Shown here in pieces: positions 1-13,904 of a stretch of 64,000 bases of DNA; the stretch's first letter is position 1, and each line of letters starts with the position of its first letter. The DNA comes from Camarhynchus parvulus (Eukaryota > Chordata > Aves > Passeriformes > Thraupidae). The notes under the pieces were generated by a model. It made no database searches. It saw nothing but the letters and a program-made list of their open reading frames with translations, and was not told the origin of the DNA. The position numbers and the translations under genes were made by a program. Location of the stretch: assembly GCF_901933205.1 (NCBI RefSeq), contig NC_044581.1:11481501-11545500 (forward strand). Reading direction: 5' to 3'.

Positions 1-95
1 AGAAAATTAGTATGTCAGGATGAGAACTAAACTTAATCCAGTGTTTGAATGTGTGAAAAGAGCTGTAAGAGCAGATAAATAAGTACCTCACCAGC

Positions 96-113
96 CTCTC
101 TCTCTCTCTCTCT
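96..113. repeat. (CT)n microsatellite
   Basis: About nine CT units in a row, followed by a short T-run. Confidence 0.9.
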
Positions 114-642
114 TTTTGTTTTCATGTACCACATAATCAAACCATTTGGAATTAAATGGTTTAAATTAAACAGATAAATTTTTGAGAGTAAAACCAACAT
201 CTTGTGAATTAAGTGTGCAATAGAGGGTCTAAGGAGCCAGATTTTCAGTCTGGATATTTCACAGTTCTTAGTCTTTGGGACATTTTAATTATAATATCTT
301 GATTTCATATCTCTATTTTTATTTTTAAAAATCTCCCATGGTCAAATTTTGAAGTTAATAGAAACTGTCCAAGAGTACATGGAGAATGCTCTGGTGTCAC
401 CTGCATCAATGTACTGTATAAATTTAATATTTACCCAATCTCCTAGTTGTTTCTCATTGCCGCAGTTGTACATGACTTCTGAACATGGCTCGCAGAACCT
501 ATTGCAAATAGTATCTAATAGTATAAGCTAAAAATTGATGCAGTCAGAAACAGTTCCAATATTGTCACCTCTGGATTTAAAGTGCAATGTTTCTAATTCT
601 ATAATAGAGAAGAAACAACACAAACAAGGAAACTTAACAAAT

Positions 643-792
643 GGTTTTTGTTTTTTGTGTTTTGTTTGTTTGGTTGTTTTTTTGTTGGTTTGAGGTTTCT
701 TTGTTGTTTCATTTTGGATTTTTTTTGTGTTTTGGATTGAGAGAGGTTTTTTGGTTGTGTTTTGGTTTTTTTGTTTGTTTGTTTGTTTTGAG
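643..792. repeat. T/G-rich low-complexity tract
   Basis: About 150 bases on the plus strand are nearly only T and G, with TTTG repeats at the end (TTTGTTTGTTTGTTTTG). The minus-strand open frame of 107 codons at 528-851, rich in lysine, threonine, asparagine and glutamine, is a product of this tract and not a gene. Confidence 0.85.
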
Positions 793-3700
793 ATAAAAAG
801 AAAAATTAGATTATGAGTGACTTGAGGACAGAAGTCATAATATATCCACAACAGAAGATGTCATTTGTTCCAAGAGAAACTTACAATCTAGGGAAATAGT
901 TATGCATGTAAGCATCTAATCTGGCAACACAGTAATAATTTAGCTTAGAAAGATTTTATCTTATAAAACTATGGTTTTGTATGTCCTTGAACACTCAGCC
1001 CAACTTCAGAGTGAGAGTTTATATCTCTCATGGTAAACTTGAGCTGTGCTGCAGGTGTTTTAGTTTATCACTGAAAGGAAATGACTTTTTTTACACCTAA
1101 TTTAAACTGAAGCTATTCACAGTTTAAAATGTTCAGTAACAGTGACCTCTGTAATGGCTAACACATTGCAGGTGGTCCAATAGCAGGCCAGTGGTTAATG
1201 TTTGCTATTGAGAGAGGCAGAATTAAATGTCCACCCCACAGTTGTTTGCTTCCAGTTTATAGTATGGACACAACAGCTGCCTCAAAAGAAAGCCACAATT
1301 AAAGGGCATCTGAAAAGTTGCAATCACTTTAGTTCCTGCAATGGGAGAGCTTTCCTGTTGGCATCTATTTAAAATTTCTCATTAAATTTGAAAGCAAAAA
1401 TCCGGGTAAATAGTCACAACCTAAATCTCTGTGTTAGACTTCTGATGGTTATGTTCCAGCCTAGCAGTCCCCGCTCAGTCCTTCAGGCTAAACTCCTGTT
1501 TGTTCTGCAGTGGTTGGGATCAATAAGTATTTTGTCTTGGAGGATGTGAAGTGCTTTGTCAGACCTGAGAATTCTCAACCAAAGCTCTCAGCTTTCACAA
1601 GTAACTAACTGAGGAAGTAGTTCAGATCCCCATAAAGCAAAACTGGGGAACCTGGAAGCTTTGTTTTAGCAGTTTTCATTTTGACAAAAGCTAAGTATCT
1701 TTGCTGTGTAGCTGCTGTGCAGATTTTTCAAATAAGGGTAGACCTGGGTGCATCTAAGCCAATCATAATCATTGTCACCTTGATTTAAAGTTTGATTTCT
1801 TTGCAATGCATACTGAATTCTGTTATTGCAGAAAGAGCTGATCCTGAATCCCATTCATAAAATGTGATTAGAGAGCCTAACATAATTCTGGGAGCACAAA
1901 AATACTTGGTAGAAGTGGGTGAGAAATTTAGATCTTGTCAGACAATTTTGTATTGAGAAACAATTCTGCTGTTTGCCTTGGAGTGAGATGAGCTGTTACA
2001 CACGGAAAGAACCTCTGAAAGTAAAAGCAAATCTGCTTCGCAGGAGATAATAGTCTTTATATCTCAGAAATGGTTCTTCAGGAGGTGTCTTCAGCAGGAA
2101 TTTAAAACAGCCACATTTTCTTAGAATACAGGATAACTGGCCACAACAATTGAGAAGACATTATGTCTTTTCAGAAGTTGTTCTGAAAAGTATGTTTCAA
2201 TTTTGTGTTAGATACTACAAAAACCTCTTATGAAATGGCCAGGATTAGGATTTATCAGTACTTTGTGAACTATTCCGTAAAGAAAACCAGTCATCTCAGT
2301 AATAGGGTGCCTGGATAGGACCCATTTCACTGCTTTGGTGACTGTGCACAAATGGAAATCAAGGGCACTCTGCAGTGTTACATGAAATACATCAGCTGAC
2401 ATTGCTTTTTGCTGCATGAATGAATGTAGACAAAAAAAACTCCACAGTAAAACCAGTAGATAAAGTGGACTGAATTCTAATTGGGAAAGGGATGGGAATC
2501 CAGATCATTTACGAGTAATCAGTTTGAATCAGACTGAAAAAAGCCACACTAGAGAGTTTCAATATAGATTTAATTGTTTTATTCCTACCTGGGAATGACA
2601 CATAATCTGTTTTTTAGCTTTCTCGTCTGGGAAGAGGGAAATTTGCATTCAAATGCTGTCAGGCAGAGAGTGGGGCTGAACTCACCTTCTGCTAGATGTT
2701 ACCCTGGAAGCTCCTCTAGGTTTTATAATAGCTTTCTGGAAATAAAATATTTCTTCCATCCATAATGAATGAAGTACACCTTTTTCTCTGCAGTTATCTC
2801 AGTTTATACAGTAAATTTTCAGTTCAACCAAAACAGGCTCTTTGTGCTGCTGTGTGAACAAAATGTGTCATTCATACTCTTTTCTAATTCTCCCTCCTAT
2901 ATTTCAAGATCTAAAAAAAGCACTGATAAGTTTTATGTGTGGTTTGAGGATAGGCCCAAAACCTAATAGAGTTATTGAAAAGAATTGCATTAATATGAGT
3001 CCTATATTCTTAGTGCATTTTCATTGTCAGCTCTTTATTCTTTAATTTATAATAATTAGTAATTAATTTAAAAGTATTTTTATATCCATACTTGTTCAAA
3101 AGTATTTATGTTTGTATGTTTTCTGAGAAGGAATGATAAAATGTCATCTTCTTTATATATGTAGCTTTATATATTTTACAATTCAGTAGAATTGTTCACA
3201 CTTATAATTCTTTTAAGGTTATGTCATATTTAAGATATCAGGCACATTAAAATTATACAAAATTATAGAAACAAAAATGTATATTTCTCATTACAATATC
3301 CATGATTATTATTTTCCATAAGCTATACCCTATATAGCACTCATATAAAGAATATATTTGGTGGGTGTGTTACACAAATAACACACAAAATTAATATTTA
3401 GTTCTGACCCACTTACATTTATATCTTTGACACTAAAAATTTCCATTTGCAGTTAAGTCTGTACATGTATTAGCAAGGCCCTTTATTGTCTTGAAATTAA
3501 ATCTTTTGAAGTTTCTTCCTCTCTGAGACAAAAGAAAGCATATAGTTGACATCAAAGTGGAGACATACTGCTGGCTAGTAATTATGGTAGCTTAACTTTA
3601 CCCAGTCCCCACCCATTTACAAGCTTGCCTTTACTTTCCTCAGCATGGTCTTATTTTGATCAACATCTTCAGAAAAAAATGGATATCCCAGTTACTTTTA

Positions 3701-4302
3701 AAGTTTCTGCAAATTTGGTTGGAAAACAAAATAATGGTTTAATAATTTATTCTTTATATATAATTTTGGCTTTTTAAAAACCTTCTTTAATTACTCTAAG
3801 TTGTAACTGTTAGCTGGGTGTTGCCAGATGTGAAACCAGACACAAGGGTGAGATTTTACAATTCAGGCACAGCTGCTTGGGACAAAATCTGGTTTAGAAC
3901 ACAAGAGATGGATTAAAATACTAAATTTATATTAAAAATAGTAGGAAATTGTGTGCAGGATAGCTAAAGTTTGGTTTCTTTGCCAACCTATGAATTTCAA
4001 GCAAATCAGTCTAATCAAAGTCTAAAAGAGGCTTCAGAATTCAGCAAATAATATTTGCTGTCAGTCTTCTCCCCTCATCCACCAAAGCAAACACAGAAAT
4101 GTAGAGCACTGCTCTGTTTGCAAATTAAAGCCTCAGTTATATATGTCAGTGAGGTGAGGACTGGAACTGAGGCTGAAGTACCTCTGTGTCTTGGAACATT
4201 TTTAAACTTCTCTAAGTACCAGGATGATGAACTCAAAAGAAGTTTATTTATCTTGGGAATTTGAGTTTTACAGCTTAAGAAAGAATAACTTCAGCAATCC
4301 AT

Positions 4303-4337
4303 GGGAGGCAGGGCAGGGCTGGGGGCAGGGGGGGGCA
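4303..4337 (+). other. G-quadruplex-prone tract
   Basis: Five G-runs (GGG, GGG, GGG, GGGGG and GGGGGGGG) are separated by loops of two to five bases: AGGCA, CA, CT, CA. This meets the usual four-run rule with short loops. The surrounding 4 kb is AT-rich. Confidence 0.8.
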
Positions 4338-7300
4338 GGATCCTCCCCATTCTTGCAAATTCTACTGCAGTGGCCAAATTGTTGATGTGCTCAGCAGAGC
4401 ATGTTAGGTGGTGCAGAGCAGCTGAAATAACTCTGCATGTCTTCTGCATGGTGACCTTTGTGCTGCATGTATGAGGAACAGAGACAGAGAGGCTAAACAT
4501 TTATACCAATATTTTAACAAGACATGTGTGGGACTGGAAAAATCTTTTCAGTAAATCATGTTTTTCCATAACTAAAACTGAAACAAAAATAAGTGTGTGC
4601 TTTCATCATAAAGTGTATTTGAATTACAAAGCTATAACAGTGTTACTGGTTTAACCCAAATGTCATGGGTACCATGTTTGCCCTCCTATTCCATCTTGTG
4701 TTTAGGTGATGGGTGTGCAGCAGTTTGAAGAGATTTGTGTCCTTCTGGGTCCTTAAACTCAACAGCGACTCGCAACAAGAATAACAAAAAACCAGCTACA
4801 ACAAAATCCAAAACAGTTTAGCCACAACAAAACCTATAGAATCTTCCACCTAGCCTGATTCTTTATTTACAAAAATGGCAGCTGAAAACTGAACTTTTCC
4901 TATTGTTTCTCCCAAGCTGCTCTTTTTCTTCCTCTCAATGCAGATCTCAGTTACTGCTTCAAGCTGAAGCAACTGCAGCAGCTAATTATAACCAGCAGTC
5001 TCTGTGTTGCCCCCTGCTTACCAGGTCATGGCAACATTCATTTGGAGAGTGTTTTTTTCTAAACAGGAAAACATTTCTCCAACAAAAGTCTGTAAATATT
5101 TTTCTCAGTAGAAGTGGCAGGCAATATTTATCCTGGTAGTGAGGTCATTCAGAGGAGATCAGATGTGATAGTGCTGAGCTTTGAGCTGTCAGCAGGACTT
5201 TCTGGCATTTCCATAGAGTTTTCAAATATATAAGCAGAGAGAAGTCTGTTTTTCTTGTCCAGGCACATTTCTAATTTCCATCACTATTAAGAGGTGTTGT
5301 ACAGTCTTATCAGGGACATTATAGACCTCCCAAGTGTTCTATGGCCACTTAAGGCTCTCATGTTTGAATTGATTGTGACAGATAACAATGTACTGTAAAT
5401 ATGTGATTTGATTAAGAGATCCTGATGAACCCTTTAAATTTTCAGAATTAAACCTGAGTGTTTCATGCGCATTTTCCAAACCTGGTGATGGAATTGCAGA
5501 GTAACATGGGCAACGAGTGTTTATCACTGTGGATAACAATAACTAGTCTCTTCTCTCTGCTTGCCCTGTCTCTTCAGCTTGTTTAATCACTCCTCAGATT
5601 TTCCTCATTTATTTTCTGGTCAGCTTTTCTATTATTTTCTTTTAATTATGACATTAATTTTCTGTATGGGTCTTCTTGACACTAACAGTTATTCTGAATT
5701 GTTGTGTGTTATTTATGAAAGTCAAGTAGCCAGTAAAGCATTTGCAAAGTTCTTTTAAAACATTTATAAACTCACCTGACAAATATTACTTACACAATGC
5801 TTATCAGGATGTCATCCAATCTATTTATTTACTGGCCTGCCCATCATTGTCATAATATTGATTAAAAAAATTAGAAACACCTTTTATTCTGATTTCTTAA
5901 GAAGAAAGGAATTACCAAAGTAATGTAAGTGTTCTGCTATCTTGACTAGGAAACATGGACTGTTTTCTGAAGAAGAATCCTTTGAACTTCTCAACTGAGT
6001 GTTGAAGGAGGGCCATATTTCTACCCTGGCATACATTTGAAAATATTAGCATTTCTTTTATTAAATGACCATGTTAATACCCATGTAAAGTTTGTCCTTT
6101 CCTGGTGGTTTTTATAAAGCTTCAAGACTGATCAACCAAATCTCAGGTTTAGCATGAGAAATCAGATTATTGATATGATACAGATTATCTGACTATGTAA
6201 CGAATCTGTCAGAATTACTTAGATTTTCATGTAGAAAAGCATTCAGACTTTTCAATTCGAGTCTCTTTGGTTCTTTGTCTTTATCTGTCTCTTTATGTCA
6301 GGTTTTTTTAAGGGGTCTCTCTTCCAAACCAATGCACAGCACTATATAACTGTAAAACTGCTCTGACTACTGGGTGTAAGGCAGAGGGAACAGGGACCTG
6401 GAAATGATCAATGACTTTGCCTCCCAACACATTTGAAGATATTTCACTTTTTTTTTTTCAAATAGATCTATGAAATTAGACTTTTGATGATAATATTGCA
6501 TTTTATAATGCCTTCATTTCTTGAAAATAAGTCTTGCTGATTTTGAATGTATCATTACAAAACTCTATTGTTGAAGCTTCCTATGAAATGTCCATGGACA
6601 TTGAAGATACTCTTTGTTACTCAGAACCCGAATTCACTGTGTGTATTAGGATGTCAAATTCCTCTCATGTGACTACCTCAAAAGAGCAGACCAGTTATGT
6701 GGGAAATAATTGTTGAGCAGAAACAAGTTTTTGTGATACAATATGAGCACCTTATTTCTAACCAGTTAAGGAAACTAAAATCACAGTATTTTCTTTTTGT
6801 TCTCACTTAGAATAGTAACTTGACATGCAGGGTCCACTGCTAATTAAAAATGTTAGTACTGTAAGCACTGACAACTACCTTAGTAACAATTCATCCAAAC
6901 CAGAAGCAAGAGGGAATTTAAATTAATTGCCTAAGATTATGCATGTCAGTGTTATGATGAATAGATGGTACTGAATTCCATGAAATAATTTAGTACATAA
7001 GAGTCTATTAGCTAGTTAGAAACCATGACCCCATTTAACAGTTATGGACCAGCATAGCATGTAATCTATATTATTTGATTTGTATACATTTTATGATCTA
7101 ACTGCATCCCATAATGTCAAAATTCATACCTATCACATTGAATTATAACACATTAAGAATACAGAATTGGAAAATCAGATATTTTTGTCTCAAGAGTGAG
7201 CTTGGTTAGGATATTTACAGTGAAAGAGATCCTGCTCATTGCATTAAAAAAACCCAGAACCCATCTCCAAGTGCTTTTAAAATTAAATGGAGCATGAAAT

Positions 7301-8476
7301 AATAATTTTAAACTACTTTGGTTGGCTTTTCCCTACAGTCTTCAAAAAACCCAAAAAACGTTAGTCATCCTTTATTTGTATTTTTATGACTCAAATGTTA
7401 GTAGATGGCTTCTATAATTCTGTGCATATTTGTTTGCTGACAAAATTTAGATGAGCAGATCATTTAAAACTGATTCTAAATGATTCTAAATCACACAGCA
7501 ACTGTGATGACCTGTGATGGAAGAAGAAAAGTGTTGTTTCTACATAAAAATGTGGTGGAAAAAAGAAACACGTGCCTGAACTTAGTCTAATTTGCTCATT
7601 CAAAAAACCCCCAATGGCTCTTCAGGACAAAGTAAGATGTGAATGCATGACATACTTACAGAAGTTAATCACAGAGCTCTAATTTAGCAAAGTATAGCTT
7701 AAAGCTATTATAATTATGTGTGATATTTTTAACATCTCTTGCTTTATTCCAGAACCTCTGGCTTTTCAAGGTCTGTTTGTGTTTGGACAAAAACATGCAC
7801 ATGAAAGAATATAATCATTAATAATTTTAACTATGTGTATGTGAAACAGCAATCTCTAAAGACACCATCATCAGATGACATATGTGTTTGAAATTATGCA
7901 TGAAATTTCTAGACAATGTATGGGGTTTTTTTCTGACAGGTTGTATGAAACTTGCAGGGGAGGATGCTCAGTTCCCCATATTCTGTTTAGAATGGACACA
8001 TCCCCAGAACAAGCTGCACTCAGGGACCTTTCTGGTCCTGCAGAGAAGCAGGCAGAATGTTGTACCAGCTTTGGAGTTCTCTTTAGTGTCCTCTGTGTGT
8101 AGACCAGGGGTAACGTTTGCTCAGGATTCAGCTCCAACACACAGGACCTGTGTTTGCACTTCTTTCACAATTTTTTGTGATGTAAAACCCCACACCCTTG
8201 TGTTAGTGTGGTAGTTTCCAATAGAGCTGCCTGTCAGGCAGGTTTGGCACACACAGAGGTGTGTGTACAATTGCAGGGGGAGGCACAGAGAGCTGCTGTT
8301 CTTTGTCCCAGAGCACACCCGCACCTGTAAAGACCGAGCGAGTGTGACAAGTTTGCATTTTCCAGCAGATAACCTGAAATCCCTAACACAAAGGAACCCT
8401 TCCCAGGAATTCTGTAACTGATCAAGAACTCAGTGTCCTGAAAATATCACCAAACTCTAATCACTTAGTCCCAAGT
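4338..8476. other. AT-rich unique sequence, no gene seen
   Basis: No recognisable repeat or gene. Frames near 7871-8324 overlap on both strands in a slightly GC-richer stretch (about 7930-8340), which explains the cluster of 67-110 codon frames there. Confidence 0.55.
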
Positions 8477-8567
8477 TTAATGAAGTCTTTAGGCCCAAAC
8501 TTGCCATTAATTTAAATGGGAAATCAATGGGAAGTTAGAAGCCTAAATGCTTTGTTGAATCAAGGCC
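8477..8567. repeat. Possible ancient amniote interspersed repeat
   Basis: The sequence TTAGGCCCAAACTTGCCATT, followed by AATGGGAAATCAATGGGAAG and TTAGAAGCCTAAATGC, resembles the 'ttaggcacctaaatgcc' and 'aatgggagt' elements common in old reptile and bird repeats. It is short and diverged. The call rests on resemblance only. Confidence 0.35.
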
Positions 8568-9217
8568 TCCAGGCTGAATTGAGATTCCCATAGTGATCAC
8601 TATAAAAAATTCTGTTAAAGCTCAGGCTTGTGTTAATCATTTCCATATCTATCTGTGGGCACCTACCTTGTTCATTTACAACATTTATATTATGTATTTT
8701 AAAAGGGACTAAAAGTGATACTTTCAAGGCATCTAAGGTACACTTAGACACATAACTTTGAGTAATATCTAAAATATATTCCAAAATATTTCCAGTGCCT
8801 ACCTGCATTTCCAAGTACATATCTACAGCAAAAGGTGGCACTAGTGATCGAAATGCCAAAATTCTACATTATGCTTTCTCTCCACTTCAAAACCTTTTCT
8901 CTTAAATACAACCAAGAATTTGAAGAGTTATTGCAATAATTTTTCTGACCACTCTGTCAGGTATCAGTCCAAGATGTTTGGATAATTGGCCTGTGAACCT
9001 TTCCAATAGACTATTTAAAAGATGCTAAGGAATTCAGGAAAAAATTGCTAGTTTTAAAGTTTTTTCACTAGCAAATCTAATCAATATAGAAAGATGAATA
9101 ATTAATTCTAAATAATATATCCTGATTTGTTACTTTAATCCTACTAAGTAATTATTCAGTTTTATCTTACAGTATTCCCCAGCTCATACTAACTGGCTTG
9201 ACTTAAATAATTCACTA

Positions 9218-9295
9218 AGGGCCAAAGCTTGATTGCACTGAAGTCAATGGCAAAAATCCCATTTTCTCCAGTGACAACAGCATTTAACCCTGAGG
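9218..9295. repeat. Probable ancient amniote interspersed repeat
   Basis: The stretch holds the phrase GCACTGAAGTCAATGGCAAA, followed by AATCCCATTTTCTCCAGTGA and CAGCATTTAACCCTGAGG. The 'TGAAGTCAATGG...CCCATT' pattern is typical of old CR1/L3-type repeat tails spread through reptile and bird genomes. Divergence is high and the pattern is nearly self-complementary, so I do not assign a strand. Confidence 0.5.
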
Positions 9296-12200
9296 AACTG
9301 ACCTTAAGGTTAATTAAATGTTTGAGAAAACCTGAGGTGATTTATAGTTTCATGCTGAAAGCAAGAAAAATTCACAGTTTTGTTAGGTTTTGATGTAAAA
9401 CAAGATAAAACCTAGTGCTCTCAAGCTGAGTTTCACTTTCAGTTTTTATTTTCTTTTAAAATCCAAAACTCAGAGAAAATCAGGTTGAATGAAATGCGCT
9501 GTGTGGATTGCAACCTTTTTTTTTTTGCTCCTTAAGAACCTGCACCCTGAAAGTTTTGTACACCTTTGCTTTTGTGATCTCCTTCATACATCCTACTAAT
9601 AATGAAACTCTTTATTAGAGGTTTGTTTTCATGGTGCCTTTTTACTGGAAGTATTGCAAGCAGTGCTGGACATATTTCTTCAGTGTGCATATAAACAGTT
9701 ATGAGAGAAGTAAAAAAGAAAGCCTTCTGTATACACATTTCATGGAATGAACAGCATTAGTTAAGGAATGTTATATACTTGATTTGATTAATGAGTTTTA
9801 GGAAGATTATTTCTCAGCTTGATTCATGTGCTTAAGGACTGTAAAGTAATTTAGAATCTAACTGCAATGTTTTCCAGAATTTTATGTTGCTTACATTATC
9901 CTTACAGAATACAGAAATTCCAATCCACCCTCTACATAGTTCTTTGATATACAGTAGCATAATTCATTTTACTAGAAGGTAGCCAGATTACACATGCAAG
10001 TATGTTTTTCATTTGAAGATATTAAACTTTCTTCTGTGTATGTTGATAAAAATACCCAGTATCAGTATGTTAATATACAGATTTCTCAATGTCCACTGTA
10101 CAGTTCTGCTATTTAATAAAGGCAGAGGAAGACTTTTCCACTGTAATTGCATGTAGAATACTAGAATTTGTATATAAAAATAATGGTAATTTTTCATTTT
10201 CATTTCCTCAGTTATTATCTATTCTGATAGAAGCTGAATATGTATCAGAGTGTGGAAAAGGCACTGCTATATGCAGAGGGAGTAGGTGAGAAGGAGAATT
10301 AAGGGAAGCATTTATCAGAAGCCATACAAAAACCCAACAAACATTGAAATCATCAGAAGCTATGACAGCAAAGAGATCAAGCTGAAAGGAAGCTGTGATG
10401 TAGAATCAAAAGTGCACTGAGTTCAAGACTTGATAACTTCATGGGTTCCATGAAGGGACTCTTTCATAACAAAAAGAAGCAGAAAGAATTTAAACCAGCT
10501 CAGACTTGCATGACTCAGCTGCTCTAACAGTGAGCTGATCTTTGTCCTGATGGCAAAATGCTGAGTAGGAGAAAGTGTTCAAGAGCTGCTGGAACATCTC
10601 AGCTCTCTGAAGGTCTCTGTTGCTTGCCCATGCTTTAACACCACTGCTGCCTTCTTCATATGTGATAAAAGAGATTGGATTTTTTTCCTTTATTTCTTTG
10701 ACCAGGAGCTGGCAGACTGAAATTATAACCACTGACCCTAAAATAGACAGAAGGAAGATCTTATCAATGAGTAAGGTGTAGACACCCACAAGAGAAAAGG
10801 TAATGATCCCTCATCTTTTAGAGCATTGTTTTATCTCTTGTTTCTGTGTGTCTACATCTGGTAGACTGGTATTTTATATATTACTTTTTCCTGCTACAGG
10901 ACATTTTTCATGTTCTGTGCTTTTACTTTGCCTTGGATTACTGACCTATAATAGGAAAAAATATATATATTTTAAGGGAAATTTTCTGAAACCTAAACAC
11001 TTAGAGAGAACTTTTCTGCCCTTAATGTCCTGGATCATGTAGAACTGAGACCAAGGTAGTTAGAGTAAACCTTTTTTTTGTAGAGACCAGAACTGTTTAC
11101 TTTCTTGACTGTATGTCCACTATCTCAACTTGAAGAAGGTTTAAGTCAGAACATTTAAAAGAGTCTCTCAGAGTCATGAGTTTCTCTTTTCTCATTCTTA
11201 CTTGGGGCTGACAGTGGATTATTTTGCCTGCTGCAAATTCCACACCTGTTTTCAGAAACTTCAGTTTCCTGGATTTTTTGGGTGTTTTGGATTTTTTTGG
11301 TGGGGAGTGGTCTGTCAGTGTGCAATATCTGTCTTGGTTTGCATGCTTGTGCTAAGTGTCATGTATGTGTTAGGCTTGCCACAATAGATGAAGAGGAATT
11401 TCTGAATGTTAAGAGTTGATCAATGGCAAACAATGTCCTTTGAAAAGGAAAAGGACAGCTTGATATGGGTGAAGTATCAAAATTAGCTTCCTCATTTACA
11501 ATCTGTTGAAAGCCAACAACTTTTTGCTTTTTGAAAACATCACCAGAAGGTTGTTTTTCTCTATTTTATTCTCTACTGTAAGGACAGATGCTACAGAGGA
11601 TCTAGAACAGGCTTAAAGATTTTCCTTCACTGAAGACAAATCATTAGTGGTATTTTTGGATAGTGTCTGTTGTATGATGTGAAAATAGGATGCCTCAATA
11701 AGATACAGCATAGTGATCACACCAATTGTCATCACCAGTAATTACCACTAGGCAAGAGGTAGAGGAGTAAGAATGCTTTTGCTTAGAATATTGACAACTG
11801 AAGTAACATTACTAAGCCTCTTGAAATTTACTCTCCCTGGAATCTAAATGCTCTGTACTCTTGTCTTCCTTTCTCCTGGATTTTTTTCTCAGTTACTATT
11901 TATTTATAGTTATTATGAGCACTAAAAACTTGGCTTGCAGGTTGAAATCCACAGTTTTCAAAGAATTGCAAGTTTATCTGTGCATTATTAGGTATTTACA
12001 AGCTAACAGTAAAAATTTTGCATATATTTGGAAATTAGGAAAAGAGAAGAACTCCCCCAGGTTTCATCTTGTTACAATCAAGTATAGAAGCCTACATTTG
12101 ATATACACACCGTATTAGTAGATGTGTTGGAATACAGAACTGGGCAATATATTTCACAATATTTCACAATTTTACACTCCTTTCCCCAGAAAAGTAAACA

Positions 12201-13904
12201 AACACACTGAACCATCTTTGCATCTCTAAAAAGACATTGGGGAATCATTATATGGTTCCAGGTGTTCACTGCTAATGAATGCACTGAATTAGGGAATAAA
12301 CATTTCAAGTTTGTTTTATTTTACTTTATGCAGAGTTGTAAATTAGTGTGTTTCTTAGATATGATGGGCTAAATAATTATGAGACAATGAAAAGACACAG
12401 GAGTATTTTTAAAAGGATTTGTTATTGGAAGTCCCTAGACTGCGTTATGCCCACAGGTGATGTTATGAAGTATCCAAACCAGAATGGGAAATTGATGAGA
12501 TTTTTTGCCTTGGATAATTTAGGGACTATTTAAAAATCCTGTTATGGGAACCTTTCTACTTGCTCTGTGTCGATTGCAGGATTAAGTTGTGGCAGTTCAA
12601 TAGAAAAGTATGAAAAATTCAATTTGTATGAGTTTCCAGAAGAATAGTCCAGTTTCTGTTCCTTTTTTGAGTGTATAAAGAATTGGGTATATAAGGGTTT
12701 TATGGTCCTGGGGATGGGCAGATCACAGCTGATCAGGCAGATAAATCTTTGGGTTTGATATATTACACAGTGAAAGAACTAAATCTGTGAAAATCTGTGT
12801 TTTGCTCTCCAGATTTTGGCCCTCAGTACTGAGCAGCAAGTTAAAAATCTGCCAATTTTGTTGGCAGATGGGGAACCCCTCCCCATTTGGAGGTACCGCA
12901 ATCAAGTGGATTTTTAACTGGTGCAGCACATCTTTATTTACAACTTGTAAAGTGTGTTTTCTTCTAAAACTTTCCATGTGATACAGCTCTTTATATTATA
13001 TTACACTTATAAAATCTCACCAAACCCTTATGAATTAAAAGATAATTAGTGGTTCAAAACACAGAAGACATTAGGCCAGAAGTGTCAAAAAAGTCATGAA
13101 AGACCATAAATCATAGTATACTTGCATTGATCCCTCATATAGTTAGTTTTTAAATCATCTCTTTAACACCTTGTAAATGTACAAACAACTATGAACCCAA
13201 GGGAAACTTTAATATGTTTTTTATACATATTTTAATTTCATCTCAAAGTACTGGCTGCATAAAAATTAAGTCAGACTCACAAAACCTCATTGATTTCCTC
13301 TGGATAAAACCCATCTGTCCAAACTAATTTAGAACCTTTTTGAAGCTGTAAAGTTAGTCATGCAACACTGAGGTCATTATGGACATCCTGTACTGTAGGA
13401 ACTCTAGTGTAATTTTAAGAAGGTAATTTTGTTATATTTACTGTATTTAAATACAGTGCTACTTTTAAGGAACAAAAGCCTTACTGTGTAACTGTATTGA
13501 AAGTAAACCAGAAGCTGTGAAAAGTGAGATCTGTTCTTTTCCTTGTGATTAATGCACCTTTCTGCCAAAATTGAAACTTCTTAACTGAGCTCATTTAATA
13601 CAAAGTAAACGAATTCTGCTCTTTGGATTTGATCCGCTGGCTAAGCTCTATAGATAAGGGTCTAACAGTGAATAGCTTTCATTCTAAACAAAGGATGTTT
13701 TGATAGAAAGGTCAGAGCTAAGGTCTTTTATATTGTGATAACAGGAAAGGGAAATGACATATTAATGGCAATTCATGCCATGGTGGTCTGCTGAACATGG
13801 TGGATCCAAAAGAAAAAGAAAAAATAAAAAGGCTGCAGTGCTATTTTTTAAGGACATCAGTTTTTAATTGGTCTTATTTTGAATGACAATTTCTTTCATT
13901 ACAG
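9296..13904. other. AT-rich unique sequence, no gene seen
   Basis: Only short frames of up to 99 codons without domains. It contains the 18-bp palindrome at 13440 and a small (ATATTTCACA)2 repeat near 12149-12170. Confidence 0.55.
13440..13457. repeat. 18-bp perfect palindrome
   Basis: ACTGTATTT is followed directly by AAATACAGT. No spacer is present. It may be a chance palindrome in AT-rich DNA. Confidence 0.8.

Larger units (their letters stand above)
1..4302. other. AT-rich unique sequence, no gene seen
   Basis: Apart from the CT repeat and the T/G tract there is only AT-rich unique DNA. Open frames of 60-70 codons on both strands (for example 2208-2417, 2769-2966, 4055-4264) have no domain and overlap one another in places. 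Confidence 0.6.

Noticed and set aside
528..851. 107-codon Lys/Thr/Gln/Asn-rich minus-strand frame
   Set aside because: Produced entirely by the T/G-rich low-complexity tract.
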